Positions 7,824 to 16,660 of a stretch of DNA of 33,146 bases are shown here, piece after piece. Numbering within the stretch: position 1 is the stretch's first letter; every line of letters starts with the position of its first letter. The DNA is from Endozoicomonas sp. YOMI1 (lineage in GTDB: Bacteria > Pseudomonadota > Gammaproteobacteria > Pseudomonadales > Endozoicomonadaceae). The DNA is taken from assembly GCF_024606345.1 (NCBI RefSeq), contig NZ_JAHHPM010000209.1, forward strand, positions 1 through 33,146, read 5' to 3'. Both the position numbers and the translations under genes were made by a program. Under the pieces are notes generated by a model. The model made no database searches. It worked only from the letters and a program-made list of their open reading frames with translations, and was not told where the DNA came from.

Positions 7824-9044
7824 TCAATTCAACAGCTGGTTCATGTTGAGTATCGGCAACAGGATGGCCAGGACAATCATCATGACCACTCCCCCCATCA
7901 AAACCAGCATCAAAGGCTCAAACAGTCCAAGCATGACGGTTATTCGCCCTTCCAGCTCCATCTGCTGATTCTGTGCGGTTCGCTCAAGCATCTGATCCAG
8001 CTCTCCGGTTGCCTCGCCACTGGCTATCATGTGGAGCATCAGGGGTGGAAAGTAACCCGTTTCTGTCAGCGCCCTGTTGAGACTGGCTCCTTCACTGACT
8101 CGCCTGGCAACATCCTGAACGGCATTTTTGATGGCATCGTTATTAACCACCTGAGCAGCAATCATCAGGGCCTCTACCAGCGAAACCCCACTGCGGGTTA
8201 ACATGCTCAATGTGCTGGCAAAGCGGGCGGCATTGGCCGTACGGACAAATCGCCCAACCAAAGGCAACTTCAACAGAATTCGATGCCAGGAAAGCCGTAT
8301 GGACGGCTTTTTCAGTAAATGCTGGACAACCACAATAGCTGCGGCAATTACACCAAAGATCAAAGGCCACCATGTCTGAAATCCCTCACTGGCATTAATC
8401 AATAGTTCGGTGATTAATGGCAGCTCCTGACCGGAATCAAGAAAGACCTTAATAACATCCGGTACCACAAATCCCAGCAGGAAGCTGACAATCCCAATGG
8501 AAGCCAACATCAGAATGATTGGATAAACCAGCGCCTGCTGTATTTTCTGGCCAGAACGCATTCTGGCCTCAGTGTAGTCGGCCAGACGATTGAGAACACG
8601 GTCGAGATAACCGGCATGCTCCCCTGCCGCAACAGTAGCCCGATACATCTGGGGGAATACTTCCGGGAATGCTTCCAGGCTTTTGGCCAGGGTATAGCCT
8701 TCAAGCACCCGTGAACGAACGGCCAGCAGTATATTTTTTATTCGCCGTTTTTCCTGCTGGGCTGCCACACCATTCAGCGCTTCCTCTATAGGCATTGCCG
8801 CCTGGATCAGCGTAGCCAGCTGCCGGGTCACCGTAGCCAGCTCAATAGCTGAAATTCCCCGGCGCAGAAAGAAACTTCTTTCTTCCTCTCCCTGCTGTTT
8901 GCGATCGGCAAGTGTATTAACTGACAGAGGCGTCCACTGTTTATCCCGCAGCATCTGGCGAACCTGACGACCACTGTCCGCTTCCAGGGTACCTTTATGC
9001 TGTTTACCCTGATGATCCAGGGCTATATATTCAAACGCGGCCAT
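7824..9044 (-). CDS. gspF: T2SS inner-membrane platform protein GspF
   Basis: GspF (XcpS) is the polytopic platform protein on which the ATPase acts during pseudopilus assembly. The 406-residue product starts MAAFEYIALDHQGKQHKGTLEADS, the standard GspF opening. It has two repeated cytoplasmic helical domains (one with TLIQAAMPIEEALNGV, the second with SMLTRSGVSLVEALMIAA) and about three membrane segments (near residues 170-195, 220-240 and 375-400). The end ILLPILNMNQLLN is typical. It lies 121 bp downstream of gspE; that spacer shows no gene. The length is normal. Confidence 0.96.
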   Translation of the reverse strand: MAAFEYIALDHQGKQHKGTLEADSGRQVRQMLRDKQWTPLSVNTLADRKQQGEEERSFFLRRGISAIELATVTRQLATLIQAAMPIEEALNGVAAQQEKRRIKNILLAVRSRVLEGYTLAKSLEAFPEVFPQMYRATVAAGEHAGYLDRVLNRLADYTEARMRSGQKIQQALVYPIILMLASIGIVSFLLGFVVPDVIKVFLDSGQELPLITELLINASEGFQTWWPLIFGVIAAAIVVVQHLLKKPSIRLSWHRILLKLPLVGRFVRTANAARFASTLSMLTRSGVSLVEALMIAAQVVNNDAIKNAVQDVARRVSEGASLNRALTETGYFPPLMLHMIASGEATGELDQMLERTAQNQQMELEGRITVMLGLFEPLMLVLMGGVVMMIVLAILLPILNMNQLLN

Positions 9045-9165
9045 AATCCTGAGCCTTTTCCTGCAGCAGCCATGAGCAGAAAATTTCGTTCGCCCACATT
9101 AATGGAAATGATGCCCTGTAAGTCGATGGTATGTTCACAATAAAAAGCAGCCTCTCTGGCACTAA

Positions 9166-10701
9166 TCAGTCTTTCTGGGTAACCCGAAGTACCTCTTCAA
9201 GTGTTGTTACCCCTTCCAGAACTTTTCTGCTGCCATCTTCACGTATGCCGGGACTGGACTCACGAACACAGTCAGTAATCTCCTGCTCCCCTTTGAGCCC
9301 ATGGATCATTCGCCGAACCTGCTCATTAATAACAACAACTTCATAAATTCCGGTACGGCCTCGATAGCCACTGAAATTACAGGCCTTACACCCTTCAGCG
9401 TGATACAGCGTTACTCCATCAGCATCATCAATGCCTAACTGCTGGCATTCGGCATCATCAGGGCTGTATGGCACTTTACAGTCACTGCAGAGCACCCTGA
9501 CCAGACGTTGGGCAATCACCCCAAGTAGACTGGAGGACATCAGAAAAGGTTCAATGCCCATGTCCTGGAGACGGGTCAGGGCACCAACAGCCGTATTGGT
9601 ATGCAGCGTGGAAAGCACCAGGTGCCCGGTCAAACTTGCCTGTACCGCTATTTCAGCGGTTTCCCGGTCACGGATCTCTCCGACCATCACCACATCAGGG
9701 TCCTGTCTTAGAATAGCTCTTAATCCCCGGGCAAACGTCATATCGACTTTTGTGTTTACCTGAGTCTGGCCAATCCCTTCCAGGTGATACTCAATGGGAT
9801 CTTCCACAGTGAGAATGTTTCGAGTCTGGTCATTCAGAAGGGTAAGACTGGCATATAGAGAAGTTGTCTTGCCGGATCCTGTTGGCCCCGTCACCAGTAT
9901 GATGCCATAAGGCTTATTCAGCAGACCTTCGATCAGTGAACGGTTCCGCTCCGTCATGCCAAGATGCCTGAGTTCAAGACGGCCTGCCGCTTTGTCCAAA
10001 AGCCGCAGTACAACCCGCTCGCCATTACTCGAAGGCAGCGTGGAAACCCGGACATCCACTTCCTTGCCGGCAACCCTCAGCGAAATTCGGCCATCCTGGG
10101 GTACCCGTTTCTCGGCAATATCCAGCCGCGCCATTACCTTGATGCGGGAAACCAGTAAAGAAGCAATGGTTCTCTTCAGTGACAGTACTTCCCTTAAAAC
10201 ACCATCCACCCGAAGCCGAACCACGAGTGTCGACTCAAAGGTTTCAATATGCACATCGGAAGCACCTTCCTTGATAGCTTCTGTCAGCAACGCATTGATT
10301 AAACGGATAACCGGAGCATCGTCGCTTTGCTCAAGCAGGTCTTCCGTGATCGGAACAGCATCCGCCAAACTGGTCAGGTCCGGGTGATCACTGATGCCAG
10401 CCGCATCCTGCAATGCCTCTGAACTGTCATTGTGATAGCAGTGAGCCAGCACCTCTGACAGTTTTTCGGCATCGACCCGCTCATAGGCAGGAAAAACACC
10501 TGAAAAGCGACTGATTTCAGCAATCAGGTCAGCCGGTGGTGTGTTATGAAAATAGAGTGTGGCAACCCTTTTATCATTCTCAATGAGCACAACGCCATGC
10601 CTTTTGGCAAAACTAAAAGGCAGTCTTGGTAAAACGCTGGCTTCACTTTCAGCATCGTCATCAGGGGCATAGCCAGCGGTCAGCAGTGTAGCCAATATCA
10701 T
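9166..10701 (-). CDS. gspE: T2SS assembly ATPase GspE
   Basis: GspE (XcpR) is the cytoplasmic hexameric ATPase that powers pseudopilus assembly. The 511-residue product has an N-terminal domain that contacts GspL, then SDVHIE, Walker A GPTGSGKT (residues 272-279), the Asp box, Walker B RQDPDVVMVGEIRD, the His box TGHLVLSTLHTNT, and a zinc-binding four-cysteine module (C405-x2-C408, C438-x2-C441) usual in GspE. The ATG has AAGGAG only 3 bp upstream; TTG two codons later would give better spacing. It is divergent from gspC across 140 bp, as xcpR is from xcpP. Confidence 0.96.
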   Translation of the reverse strand: MILATLLTAGYAPDDDAESEASVLPRLPFSFAKRHGVVLIENDKRVATLYFHNTPPADLIAEISRFSGVFPAYERVDAEKLSEVLAHCYHNDSSEALQDAAGISDHPDLTSLADAVPITEDLLEQSDDAPVIRLINALLTEAIKEGASDVHIETFESTLVVRLRVDGVLREVLSLKRTIASLLVSRIKVMARLDIAEKRVPQDGRISLRVAGKEVDVRVSTLPSSNGERVVLRLLDKAAGRLELRHLGMTERNRSLIEGLLNKPYGIILVTGPTGSGKTTSLYASLTLLNDQTRNILTVEDPIEYHLEGIGQTQVNTKVDMTFARGLRAILRQDPDVVMVGEIRDRETAEIAVQASLTGHLVLSTLHTNTAVGALTRLQDMGIEPFLMSSSLLGVIAQRLVRVLCSDCKVPYSPDDAECQQLGIDDADGVTLYHAEGCKACNFSGYRGRTGIYEVVVINEQVRRMIHGLKGEQEITDCVRESSPGIREDGSRKVLEGVTTLEEVLRVTQKD

Positions 10702-10841
10702 TAACTCCTTAAATCAAAAGGGAAGCACCTGTCATTTCCGGTTACTCCTTTCCTTTTTGAAAAAACTTATTTCTTTAAAAAACAAGACTCTTATGCTTTT
10801 ATTTAGAATAAAGAATAGCCTATTCGTTAACTTAAGAAGAT
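10702..10841. promoter_or_regulatory. Divergent gspE/gspC promoter region
   Basis: This AT-rich 140-bp region separates the two divergent T2SS transcripts and must hold both promoters. A TTGAAA at 10757-10762 and a TATGCT at 10792-10797 are visible on the plus strand but are 29 bp apart, so they do not form a standard pair. I cannot assign exact promoter elements. AAGAAGA at 10834-10840 serves as ribosome site for gspC. Confidence 0.5.
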
Positions 10842-11495
10842 ATGACCATGAAACCAGTGGTTTTCACCACATTTCTGCAATGGGGGCATAAAAATAACCG
10901 GAACCTTATGATTCTGATTATTTTCATCGTCATGGTCCTCAGCCTGAGTTTTCAAACATTTAACTTTTATCAGATCGTCAGCAGCCAACCCTTGAAAAAA
11001 AACGATGATAACAAAACTATCGTTTCAAAAAATTTCTCAACCGTTAAACATGAAGAATTTGAGTTGATTTTTGGCTTTAGTGATCATCAGGAAATAACTC
11101 AAAACGATAAAGAGATCCCGATAACAAAAATGAACCTGATTCTCAGAGGGGCACTCTCAGGTATTGAAAACAAAAAGTACGCAAGTGCAATTATTCAAAT
11201 CGCCAACCAGGACAAGTTATATGAAATTGGTGACGCACTTCCCGGAGGCGCCATTTTGAATCAGGTTTATTCCGATCACATTGTCATTAAACGGGGTAAC
11301 CAGCTTGAAAAACTATACTTTCCAGAAACAGCCAGAGATTCCAGAGCCTTTCAGGAATTCAGGCCTGTGGCGGAAGACATCCCCGAATCAATGGAACAGC
11401 GTCCGGGCAACCATGATTATCCGGATGATATGTCTCTTGAACAGCGAATGCAGGACCTCAGGGAGAAGCTGCAGGAAGCCAGTCAGGAACTGTAA
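10842..11495 (+). CDS. gspC: T2SS inner-membrane/secretin coupler GspC
   Basis: GspC (XcpP) connects the inner-membrane platform to the secretin. The 217-residue product has a short cytoplasmic tail, one membrane segment at about residues 22-44 (LMILIIFIVMVLSLSF), and a homology-region domain (ITKMNLILRGALSG...YEIGDALPGGAILNQVYSDHIVIKRGNQLEKLYF). It has no PDZ domain; instead it ends in a predicted coiled coil (SLEQRMQDLREKLQEASQEL), as in the coiled-coil class of GspC such as XcpP. The second Met (ATG 10848) is better spaced from the ribosome site. It is followed after 38 bp by gspD, forming a two-gene unit. Confidence 0.9.
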   Translation: MTMKPVVFTTFLQWGHKNNRNLMILIIFIVMVLSLSFQTFNFYQIVSSQPLKKNDDNKTIVSKNFSTVKHEEFELIFGFSDHQEITQNDKEIPITKMNLILRGALSGIENKKYASAIIQIANQDKLYEIGDALPGGAILNQVYSDHIVIKRGNQLEKLYFPETARDSRAFQEFRPVAEDIPESMEQRPGNHDYPDDMSLEQRMQDLREKLQEASQEL

Positions 11496-11533
11496 TGACA
11501 ACAATGACAAACTGCTGAGTTAATGGTCATATC

Positions 11534-13633
11534 ATGAACACCAGAGAGCTACTCTTTTTACCACTTTTACCACACTCGCATAACAAAAAGTTAACCAGAT
11601 CCATTCCTCTGCTGCTGCTGCTGGCCGTCACACCGCTGTTTGCCAGCAAGGTAAATACCGGTTTACAGCCTGCTGCCAATAACACCGTACCGGTGCCCGA
11701 TGATAAGCTCTGGACACTGAATCAGCAGAATGCCGATATTCGTGAATTTATCACCCAGGTTGCCAGAATAACCGGAGAGACATTTGTTATCGATCCACGG
11801 ATTAAAGGTGGCAATACCGTTACCGTCATTTCCAGTAAGCCATTGACCCGGGATGAAGTCTACGATGTTTTCCTGGAAGTCCTGTCCGCTAATGGTTATA
11901 CCGTCATTCCCAAAGCCGATGGCCATATTATTAATGTTGTCCCCACAACCACGGCAAAAACCAGCAGCCCCGGAGACACTCAAAAGCCCATTGATGGCGT
12001 AATGACCACCAGGGTTGTTGACCTGCACAGCGTATCCGCTGTTGAAGTCATCCCGATCATTCGCCCATTGATTGCCCAATATGGACATGCTGCAGCATCG
12101 GCTTCCAGTAATGCGGTCATCATCAGTGACCTTGCCGATAATGTTGAGCGCATCACCAAACTGATACGGGAGTTGGATGATGCGGGCAATAACGACTATG
12201 AAGTTATCCAGCTTAAACATGCCTGGGTCGGCGATGTCTCAAAAATAATCTCTGATACCCTGGTCACCGGCAAGGGACAGCTACCCAGCGGGCTTCAGGT
12301 GATCGCCGATGAGCGAAGCAATCGTCTGGTGGTTAAGGGCAATGCCAGCAAACGGGCACGGGTCAGAAAACTGGCTGACACCCTTGATAAGGAAGGTATT
12401 CGAAAATCAACCACCAAAGTCATGTTCCTGAGTTTTGCTGATGCCAGAAACATTGCTGAAATTCTTTCGGAAGCATCAGGCATTATTCAGGACAGCCAGG
12501 GAAAGAGAACCGCTGCAACTCCATCGTCACCGGTTACATCAGGCTCAGCCTCTTCTGGTAACTCATCAAATCAGTCCTCTTCCCAAGCCTCCACCAAGTC
12601 TGGCGCTAAAAGCAAGTCCGCAGCAGCAACAGCTTTTGTCAAAGCGGATGAAACCCAGAATGCCCTGGTTATGATTGCCGACCCGGAAACCCTTCAGGAA
12701 ATGGAGAAAATTGTCAGGCAGCTTGATGTTCCCAGGGCCCAGGTGTTGCTGGAGGCCGTCATTGTTGAAGTGTCCGGTGGCATTAATGATGCCTTAGGTA
12801 TTCAGTGGGGCATTGATGGGACTGACACGATCCGTGGTACATCAACCAGCTCCGATTCAAGTAACAGTATTAAAAGCAGCATAACCGGGCATATTCTCGA
12901 TAACGCCGGTATTGCCCTCGGATCCCTGGCGCTGCGTGCTGATAACTTCGGTGTTCTGGTCAGTGCGTTAAGCTCAAAGTCCAATAACAATATACTGTCT
13001 ACCCCCAGTATGCTGACCCTGGATAATGAGGAGGCAGAGCTGATTATCGGAAAAAATATTCCCATAAAAACCGGCTCATACCAGACGTCATCCAGTGGCA
13101 ATAGTAATAACCCTTTTACCACCACTGAGCGCAAGGATGTGGGTTTAAAACTCAAGATCACGCCCCATATCAACGAAGGCAACAGTCTGAGACTGATGCT
13201 GGAGCAAGAGGTTTCTTCACTGGATGTGGGCACCACCAAACAACTACTTGGATCGGATAGCAATGACTTGCTGTTCAATACCCGCTCCCTGAAGACCGCG
13301 GTACTGGTGGACGATGGTCAGACCGTCGTTATTGGTGGACTGATTGAAGACATCAAATCCAAAAGCAGGAAAAAAGTACCACTGCTTGGGAGCATACCGA
13401 TTTTGGGCAACCTCTTCCGTTACAATCAGAGCGGCGATGAAAAAAAGAACCTGATGTTGTTTATCCGCCCTACCATCATGCGTAACTCGGAAACACTGGT
13501 AAAAGCGACCCGGGATCGATTCACCAAACTGAAGCTTATCGGTAATGGCAACGCCAGAAGGGCTATTAACCTCCCGAACCGACCCGAGGAGTTATTTGAT
13601 GCAGAAACCTATGACCTTAGAAACAAGGACTGA
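11534..13633 (+). CDS. gspD: T2SS outer-membrane secretin GspD
   Basis: GspD (XcpQ) forms the outer-membrane secretin channel. The 699-residue precursor has a signal peptide (about residues 1-38, LLLLLAVTPLFASK). An N0 domain follows (NADIREFITQVARITGETFVIDPRIKGGNTVTV), then N1-N3 domains and a Ser/Gly-rich linker in N3 (about residues 330-365). The secretin core contains LLEAVIVEVSGG, STPSMLTLDNEEAELIIGKNIP, DVGLKLKITPHINEG and VPLLGSIPILGNLFR, all hallmark blocks. A C-terminal S-domain-like tail follows, but no pilotin gene is seen nearby. No strong ribosome site precedes the ATG, so it may rely on coupling with gspC. Confidence 0.96.
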   Translation: MNTRELLFLPLLPHSHNKKLTRSIPLLLLLAVTPLFASKVNTGLQPAANNTVPVPDDKLWTLNQQNADIREFITQVARITGETFVIDPRIKGGNTVTVISSKPLTRDEVYDVFLEVLSANGYTVIPKADGHIINVVPTTTAKTSSPGDTQKPIDGVMTTRVVDLHSVSAVEVIPIIRPLIAQYGHAAASASSNAVIISDLADNVERITKLIRELDDAGNNDYEVIQLKHAWVGDVSKIISDTLVTGKGQLPSGLQVIADERSNRLVVKGNASKRARVRKLADTLDKEGIRKSTTKVMFLSFADARNIAEILSEASGIIQDSQGKRTAATPSSPVTSGSASSGNSSNQSSSQASTKSGAKSKSAAATAFVKADETQNALVMIADPETLQEMEKIVRQLDVPRAQVLLEAVIVEVSGGINDALGIQWGIDGTDTIRGTSTSSDSSNSIKSSITGHILDNAGIALGSLALRADNFGVLVSALSSKSNNNILSTPSMLTLDNEEAELIIGKNIPIKTGSYQTSSSGNSNNPFTTTERKDVGLKLKITPHINEGNSLRLMLEQEVSSLDVGTTKQLLGSDSNDLLFNTRSLKTAVLVDDGQTVVIGGLIEDIKSKSRKKVPLLGSIPILGNLFRYNQSGDEKKNLMLFIRPTIMRNSETLVKATRDRFTKLKLIGNGNARRAINLPNRPEELFDAETYDLRNKD

Positions 13634-13677
13634 TGCTTGCGCCCAGACTAAAGCCGGTTCACACCGTTGATTAAGAT

Positions 13678-13704
13678 ACCCGATGAATCGCATCGGGTGT
13701 TTTG
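13678..13704 (+). terminator. Intrinsic terminator after gspD
   Basis: The stem ACCCGATG (13678-13685) / CATCGGGT (13691-13698) with loop AATCG is followed by GTTTTG. It lies 45 bp after the gspD stop. Confidence 0.75.
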
Positions 13705-13731
13705 TATTTCAAAGCCCCCTACTCCCTTTCC

Positions 13732-14610
13732 CTAAAAAACAATCGAGAGAATAAAGCCCAGGCCAAAGATGATAAAAAAACGTCCCGTCAGAGGAGGCAA
13801 GCGAAGCATCTCAGCATCACCGGAATGGTTGGCCAGCAGTTTGAGAGGCGCAATGGCAAAAGGAAGCGCTATTAGCAGATAAAGAGGGTTATCCAGCTCG
13901 CCCAAATTGTACAACATAAAACTGACAGGAAACCCTGCCAGCAAAAGCACAGCATAAAGGCATTTCGCTTGAACCAATCCCATACGAACGGTTAACGTGC
14001 GAATATTGTGACTGATATCATCCAGGTAATCCCGGATCTCATTGGACAGCAACAGCGCAGAAGCCAGCAAACTCACCGGAATGGATATCCAGACCACTTT
14101 ATTATTCCAGTAACCCCCAACGGCATAAAAGGCGCCACTGACCATCAGCACGCCAGTGAATAGAAATACTGCAGGCACCCCCCAGCCGCGATGTTTGTAG
14201 ACAATGGGTTCACCGGTATAAAAATAACCACCGACAACGCCAAAAACACCAACCAACAATAACGGCCAGCCAACATCGGTCACCAACAACAGTCCCATCA
14301 TGCAGGCAATCAGGGCACAAACACCCGCCAGGATAAAGTTTCGATGGATCTGCTTAACCACCTGCCTTGCCAGCTCTCCAGAACGTTTTTTCCACAACAC
14401 CAGATCAGCATGATCATTGGCAAGATTGCTGGCAGCCTGAAGTAATACGCCAGACAACATAACCAGAAGCGCTCTGCGCCAATCACCGACACCCTGCTGA
14501 TAAGCCAATACCACGCCAAGGCCGCAGGTTACAAGGGCGACGGAATAAGAGAAAGGGCGTAGAGCTCTGGCAAGTCGATATTTGTCCGGATTCAGATCAA
14601 GTGCATCCAC
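13732..14610 (-). CDS. UbiA/MenA-like membrane prenyltransferase
   Basis: This looks like an integral-membrane UbiA-superfamily prenyltransferase, closest by motif to MenA (1,4-dihydroxy-2-naphthoate polyprenyltransferase). With the GTG start at 14610 it is 292 residues. The first Asp-rich motif is SNLANDHADL (residues 61-70), YFYTGEPIVYKHRGWG (129-144) matches the MenA loop, and the second Asp-rich motif is NEIRDYLDD (190-198). About eight to nine hydrophobic helices are present. I chose GTG because AGGAG (14622-14618) sits 7 bp upstream and homology starts just after; ATG at 14709 would overlap the upstream regulator and has no ribosome site. No other menaquinone gene is adjacent, so the exact substrate is unknown. 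Confidence 0.8.
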   Translation of the reverse strand: MDALDLNPDKYRLARALRPFSYSVALVTCGLGVVLAYQQGVGDWRRALLVMLSGVLLQAASNLANDHADLVLWKKRSGELARQVVKQIHRNFILAGVCALIACMMGLLLVTDVGWPLLLVGVFGVVGGYFYTGEPIVYKHRGWGVPAVFLFTGVLMVSGAFYAVGGYWNNKVVWISIPVSLLASALLLSNEIRDYLDDISHNIRTLTVRMGLVQAKCLYAVLLLAGFPVSFMLYNLGELDNPLYLLIALPFAIAPLKLLANHSGDAEMLRLPPLTGRFFIIFGLGFILSIVF

Positions 14611-14693
14611 TGGCAGGCTCCTGAGAAAAAAGCGGGAGGATAAGGAAATTTCACAACGATTGCTAATAATCAGCCCTATCACCGTATAAAAAA

Positions 14694-15254
14694 TCAGGCT
14701 GCAGCACATGCTTGAGGCGTTAACCCAAAGTAACGCTTAAATTCCCTGCTGAATTGCGTTGGGCTCTCATAGCCAACCTCCGCAGCTGCCTGCTTTACTC
14801 TGACCCCATGATCCTGTAACAACTCTCTGGCCCGACTCAGGCGCAGTTTCTTCAAGTACTGAATAGACGACGATGATGTCATATACCGGAAATTACGATT
14901 GGAGTCTGTCGCCTGTTGATGTTGGTCGAACAACCGCACCAGCGGATGCAAAAGGCTGATATCAATATCTACCAGCATGGATAACAACGGTTTATCATCC
15001 ACGATACTGGTTTCGCATTCCGCAGGAATAGGCAAGGTCAGTACCAGATAGTTATCTGGATTATAGTCATAAGCCTGCTGCTCCAGGTAAATCCGTTTTG
15101 CACTCTGGGCAACAATAAAAATACCCTGGCTGTAGCAAAGTGGCTCACGCTCTCTGGATTCGCTGGCTTTAAAAACGCCAACGCCGGGAATATGGGTTTT
15201 GTTATAGCACTCTTCTTTGGCCAAAAGAGAAAGGGTCTGGGCTAATGGCGTCAT
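14694..15254 (-). CDS. AraC-family regulator (YqhC-like) with internal deletion
   Basis: An AraC-type transcription regulator, divergent from yqhD as yqhC is in E. coli. The 186 residues include the AraC_N-type sensor start (MTPLAQTLSLLAKEECYNKTHIPGVGVFKASE...), through LLSMLVDIDISLLHPLVRLF. The sequence then jumps to FRYMTSSSSIQYLKKLRL, which aligns with the end of the first helix-turn-helix (FKAVTGLSPLQYQKRLRL in typical members). The second helix-turn-helix follows intact: RARELLQDHG...AAAEVGYESPTQFSREFKRYFGLTP. Relatives are about 290-320 residues, so about 100 residues, including most of the first DNA-binding helix-turn-helix, are missing in frame. It may be non-functional or a dominant variant. 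Confidence 0.82.
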   Translation of the reverse strand: MTPLAQTLSLLAKEECYNKTHIPGVGVFKASESREREPLCYSQGIFIVAQSAKRIYLEQQAYDYNPDNYLVLTLPIPAECETSIVDDKPLLSMLVDIDISLLHPLVRLFDQHQQATDSNRNFRYMTSSSSIQYLKKLRLSRARELLQDHGVRVKQAAAEVGYESPTQFSREFKRYFGLTPQACAAA

Positions 15255-15418
15255 ATTTTATCTTCTCATCGGTAATTCACTACGGCACAGCATAGCTTCA
15301 CCCAATACATAAAAAAACCACCACTGATCGTTTTAGGCATGACTTTGCCAGTTATGAACATTCTATTTCTGCACAAAAACGATAATCTATCCCTAACCAT
15401 TCATAAGGAAGAATCGCT
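15255..15418. promoter_or_regulatory. Divergent araC/yqhD promoter region
   Basis: This 164-bp intergenic region must hold the promoters of the regulator and yqhD. On the plus strand a TTGCCA (15345-15350) and a GATAAT (15381-15386) are present but not spaced as a standard pair. AAGGAAG at 15405-15411 is a good ribosome site for yqhD, 7 bp from the ATG. No convincing operator was identified. Confidence 0.45.
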
Positions 15419-16582
15419 ATGATGAATTTTAATTATCAAAACCCAACACACATTGTGTTTGGCCAAGACCGTCTGCAGGAACTGGATCAACTGATACCGG
15501 CTAATGCCAAAGTACTGATCCTATACGGCGGTGGCAGTGTTAAGAAATTCGGCACCCTGGAAAAGGTGCTGGCCGGGTTAGGTAACCGTGAAGTCTTTGA
15601 GTTCAGCGGTATCGAGCCAAACCCGACATTCAACACCCTGATGAAAGCTGTTGAAATCGTCCGTGCTGAAAATATCGACTTCCTGCTGGCAGTTGGTGGC
15701 GGCTCTGTCATGGATGGCACCAAGTTTGTTGCCGCAGCGGCACCTTATGAAGGTGACGAGGTGGATCTGCTCAAGGCAGGTTTTGCCGGTGTACCGATCA
15801 CCACTGCCATTCCACTGGCTACGGTTGCGACCCTACCTGCCACGGGATCCGAGATGAACATGGCTGCCGTTATTTCTCACGACATTGGCAAACTGCCGGT
15901 TATGAGTCCACTGCTCTACCCTCAGTTTTCCATTCTGGATCCATCACTGACCTTCACCCTGCCACCGGTTCAAATCGCTAATGGCATAGTTGATGCGTTC
16001 GTTCATGTGCTTGAACAGTATGCTACCTACCCTGTTGACGCCCAGATTCAGGATCGTATGGCGGAAGGTATTCTGAAAACGCTGATTGAAGTTGGCCCGG
16101 TAACACTGGCTGAGCCAGAAAACTACGATGCTCGTGCCAACCTGATGTGGAGTGCCACTTCTGCACTGAATGGTTACATTGGTGTCGGCGTTCCTCAGGA
16201 CTGGAGCACCCATATGATTGGCCACGAGCTGACTGACCTGTTTGGCATGGACCACGCCCAGAGTCTGGCGGTGGTTCTGCCATCCCTGTGGAAGCTGCGC
16301 AAAGATCAGAAACGGGCAAAATTGGTGCAGTACGCAGAACGCGTTTGGGATATCAGAGAAGGTAGCGACGATGAAAAGGTTGATCTCGCTATTGAGAAAA
16401 CCCGCGATTTCTTTGAATCACTGGGTGTGAAAACACGACTGTCACAGTATGGTGTTGAGCACAACCAGATTGAGAGCGTGATCAAAGCTCTGGAGGCCCA
16501 TGGCATGACGGCTCTGTCAGAGACCGGTGACCAGGATCTCAATACTTCCCGTGAAATCCTTGAAGATGCTTACGCAGCCTGA
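15419..16582 (+). CDS. yqhD: NADPH-dependent iron-type aldehyde reductase YqhD
   Basis: This 387-residue protein is a group III metal-dependent alcohol dehydrogenase that reduces short-chain and toxic aldehydes with NADPH. It aligns along its whole length with E. coli YqhD (same length), including ILYGGGSVKKFG, LLAVGGGSVMDGTKF, TLPATGSEMN, VDAFVHVLEQ, GVPQDWSTHMIGHEL, DHAQSLAVVLP and YAERVWDI. Metal ligands Asp192, His196, His265 and His279 correspond to YqhD Asp194, His198, His267 and His281. In E. coli it is induced by the divergent regulator YqhC upon aldehyde stress; here the corresponding regulator appears truncated. It is monocistronic, ending in a bidirectional terminator. Confidence 0.95.
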   Translation: MMNFNYQNPTHIVFGQDRLQELDQLIPANAKVLILYGGGSVKKFGTLEKVLAGLGNREVFEFSGIEPNPTFNTLMKAVEIVRAENIDFLLAVGGGSVMDGTKFVAAAAPYEGDEVDLLKAGFAGVPITTAIPLATVATLPATGSEMNMAAVISHDIGKLPVMSPLLYPQFSILDPSLTFTLPPVQIANGIVDAFVHVLEQYATYPVDAQIQDRMAEGILKTLIEVGPVTLAEPENYDARANLMWSATSALNGYIGVGVPQDWSTHMIGHELTDLFGMDHAQSLAVVLPSLWKLRKDQKRAKLVQYAERVWDIREGSDDEKVDLAIEKTRDFFESLGVKTRLSQYGVEHNQIESVIKALEAHGMTALSETGDQDLNTSREILEDAYAA

Positions 16583-16607
16583 CCACTGATTCAGTATTTT
16601 CAATCAC

Positions 16608-16637
16608 AAAAAGGCCGGATATAAATCCGGCCTTTTT
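16608..16637. terminator. Bidirectional terminator between yqhD and sucD
   Basis: AAAAAGGCCGGAT (16608-16620) pairs perfectly with ATCCGGCCTTTTT (16625-16637) around loop ATAA. The A and T runs make it work in both directions, ending yqhD (+) and the suc operon (-), which converge here. Confidence 0.92.
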
Positions 16638-16660
16638 TAGTGTTACCTGAACCGGTTGTT

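Noticed and set aside
10702-10841. Divergent arrangement of gspCD and gspE-M as a novel T2SS layout
   Set aside because: The same order and orientation is known for the Pseudomonas aeruginosa xcpPQ and xcpR-Z operons, so it is not new.
12480-12640. Ser/Gly-rich low-complexity stretch in gspD as a possible insertion
   Set aside because: A Ser/Gly-rich loop in the N3 domain is common among GspD secretins; the frame and flanking motifs are intact.
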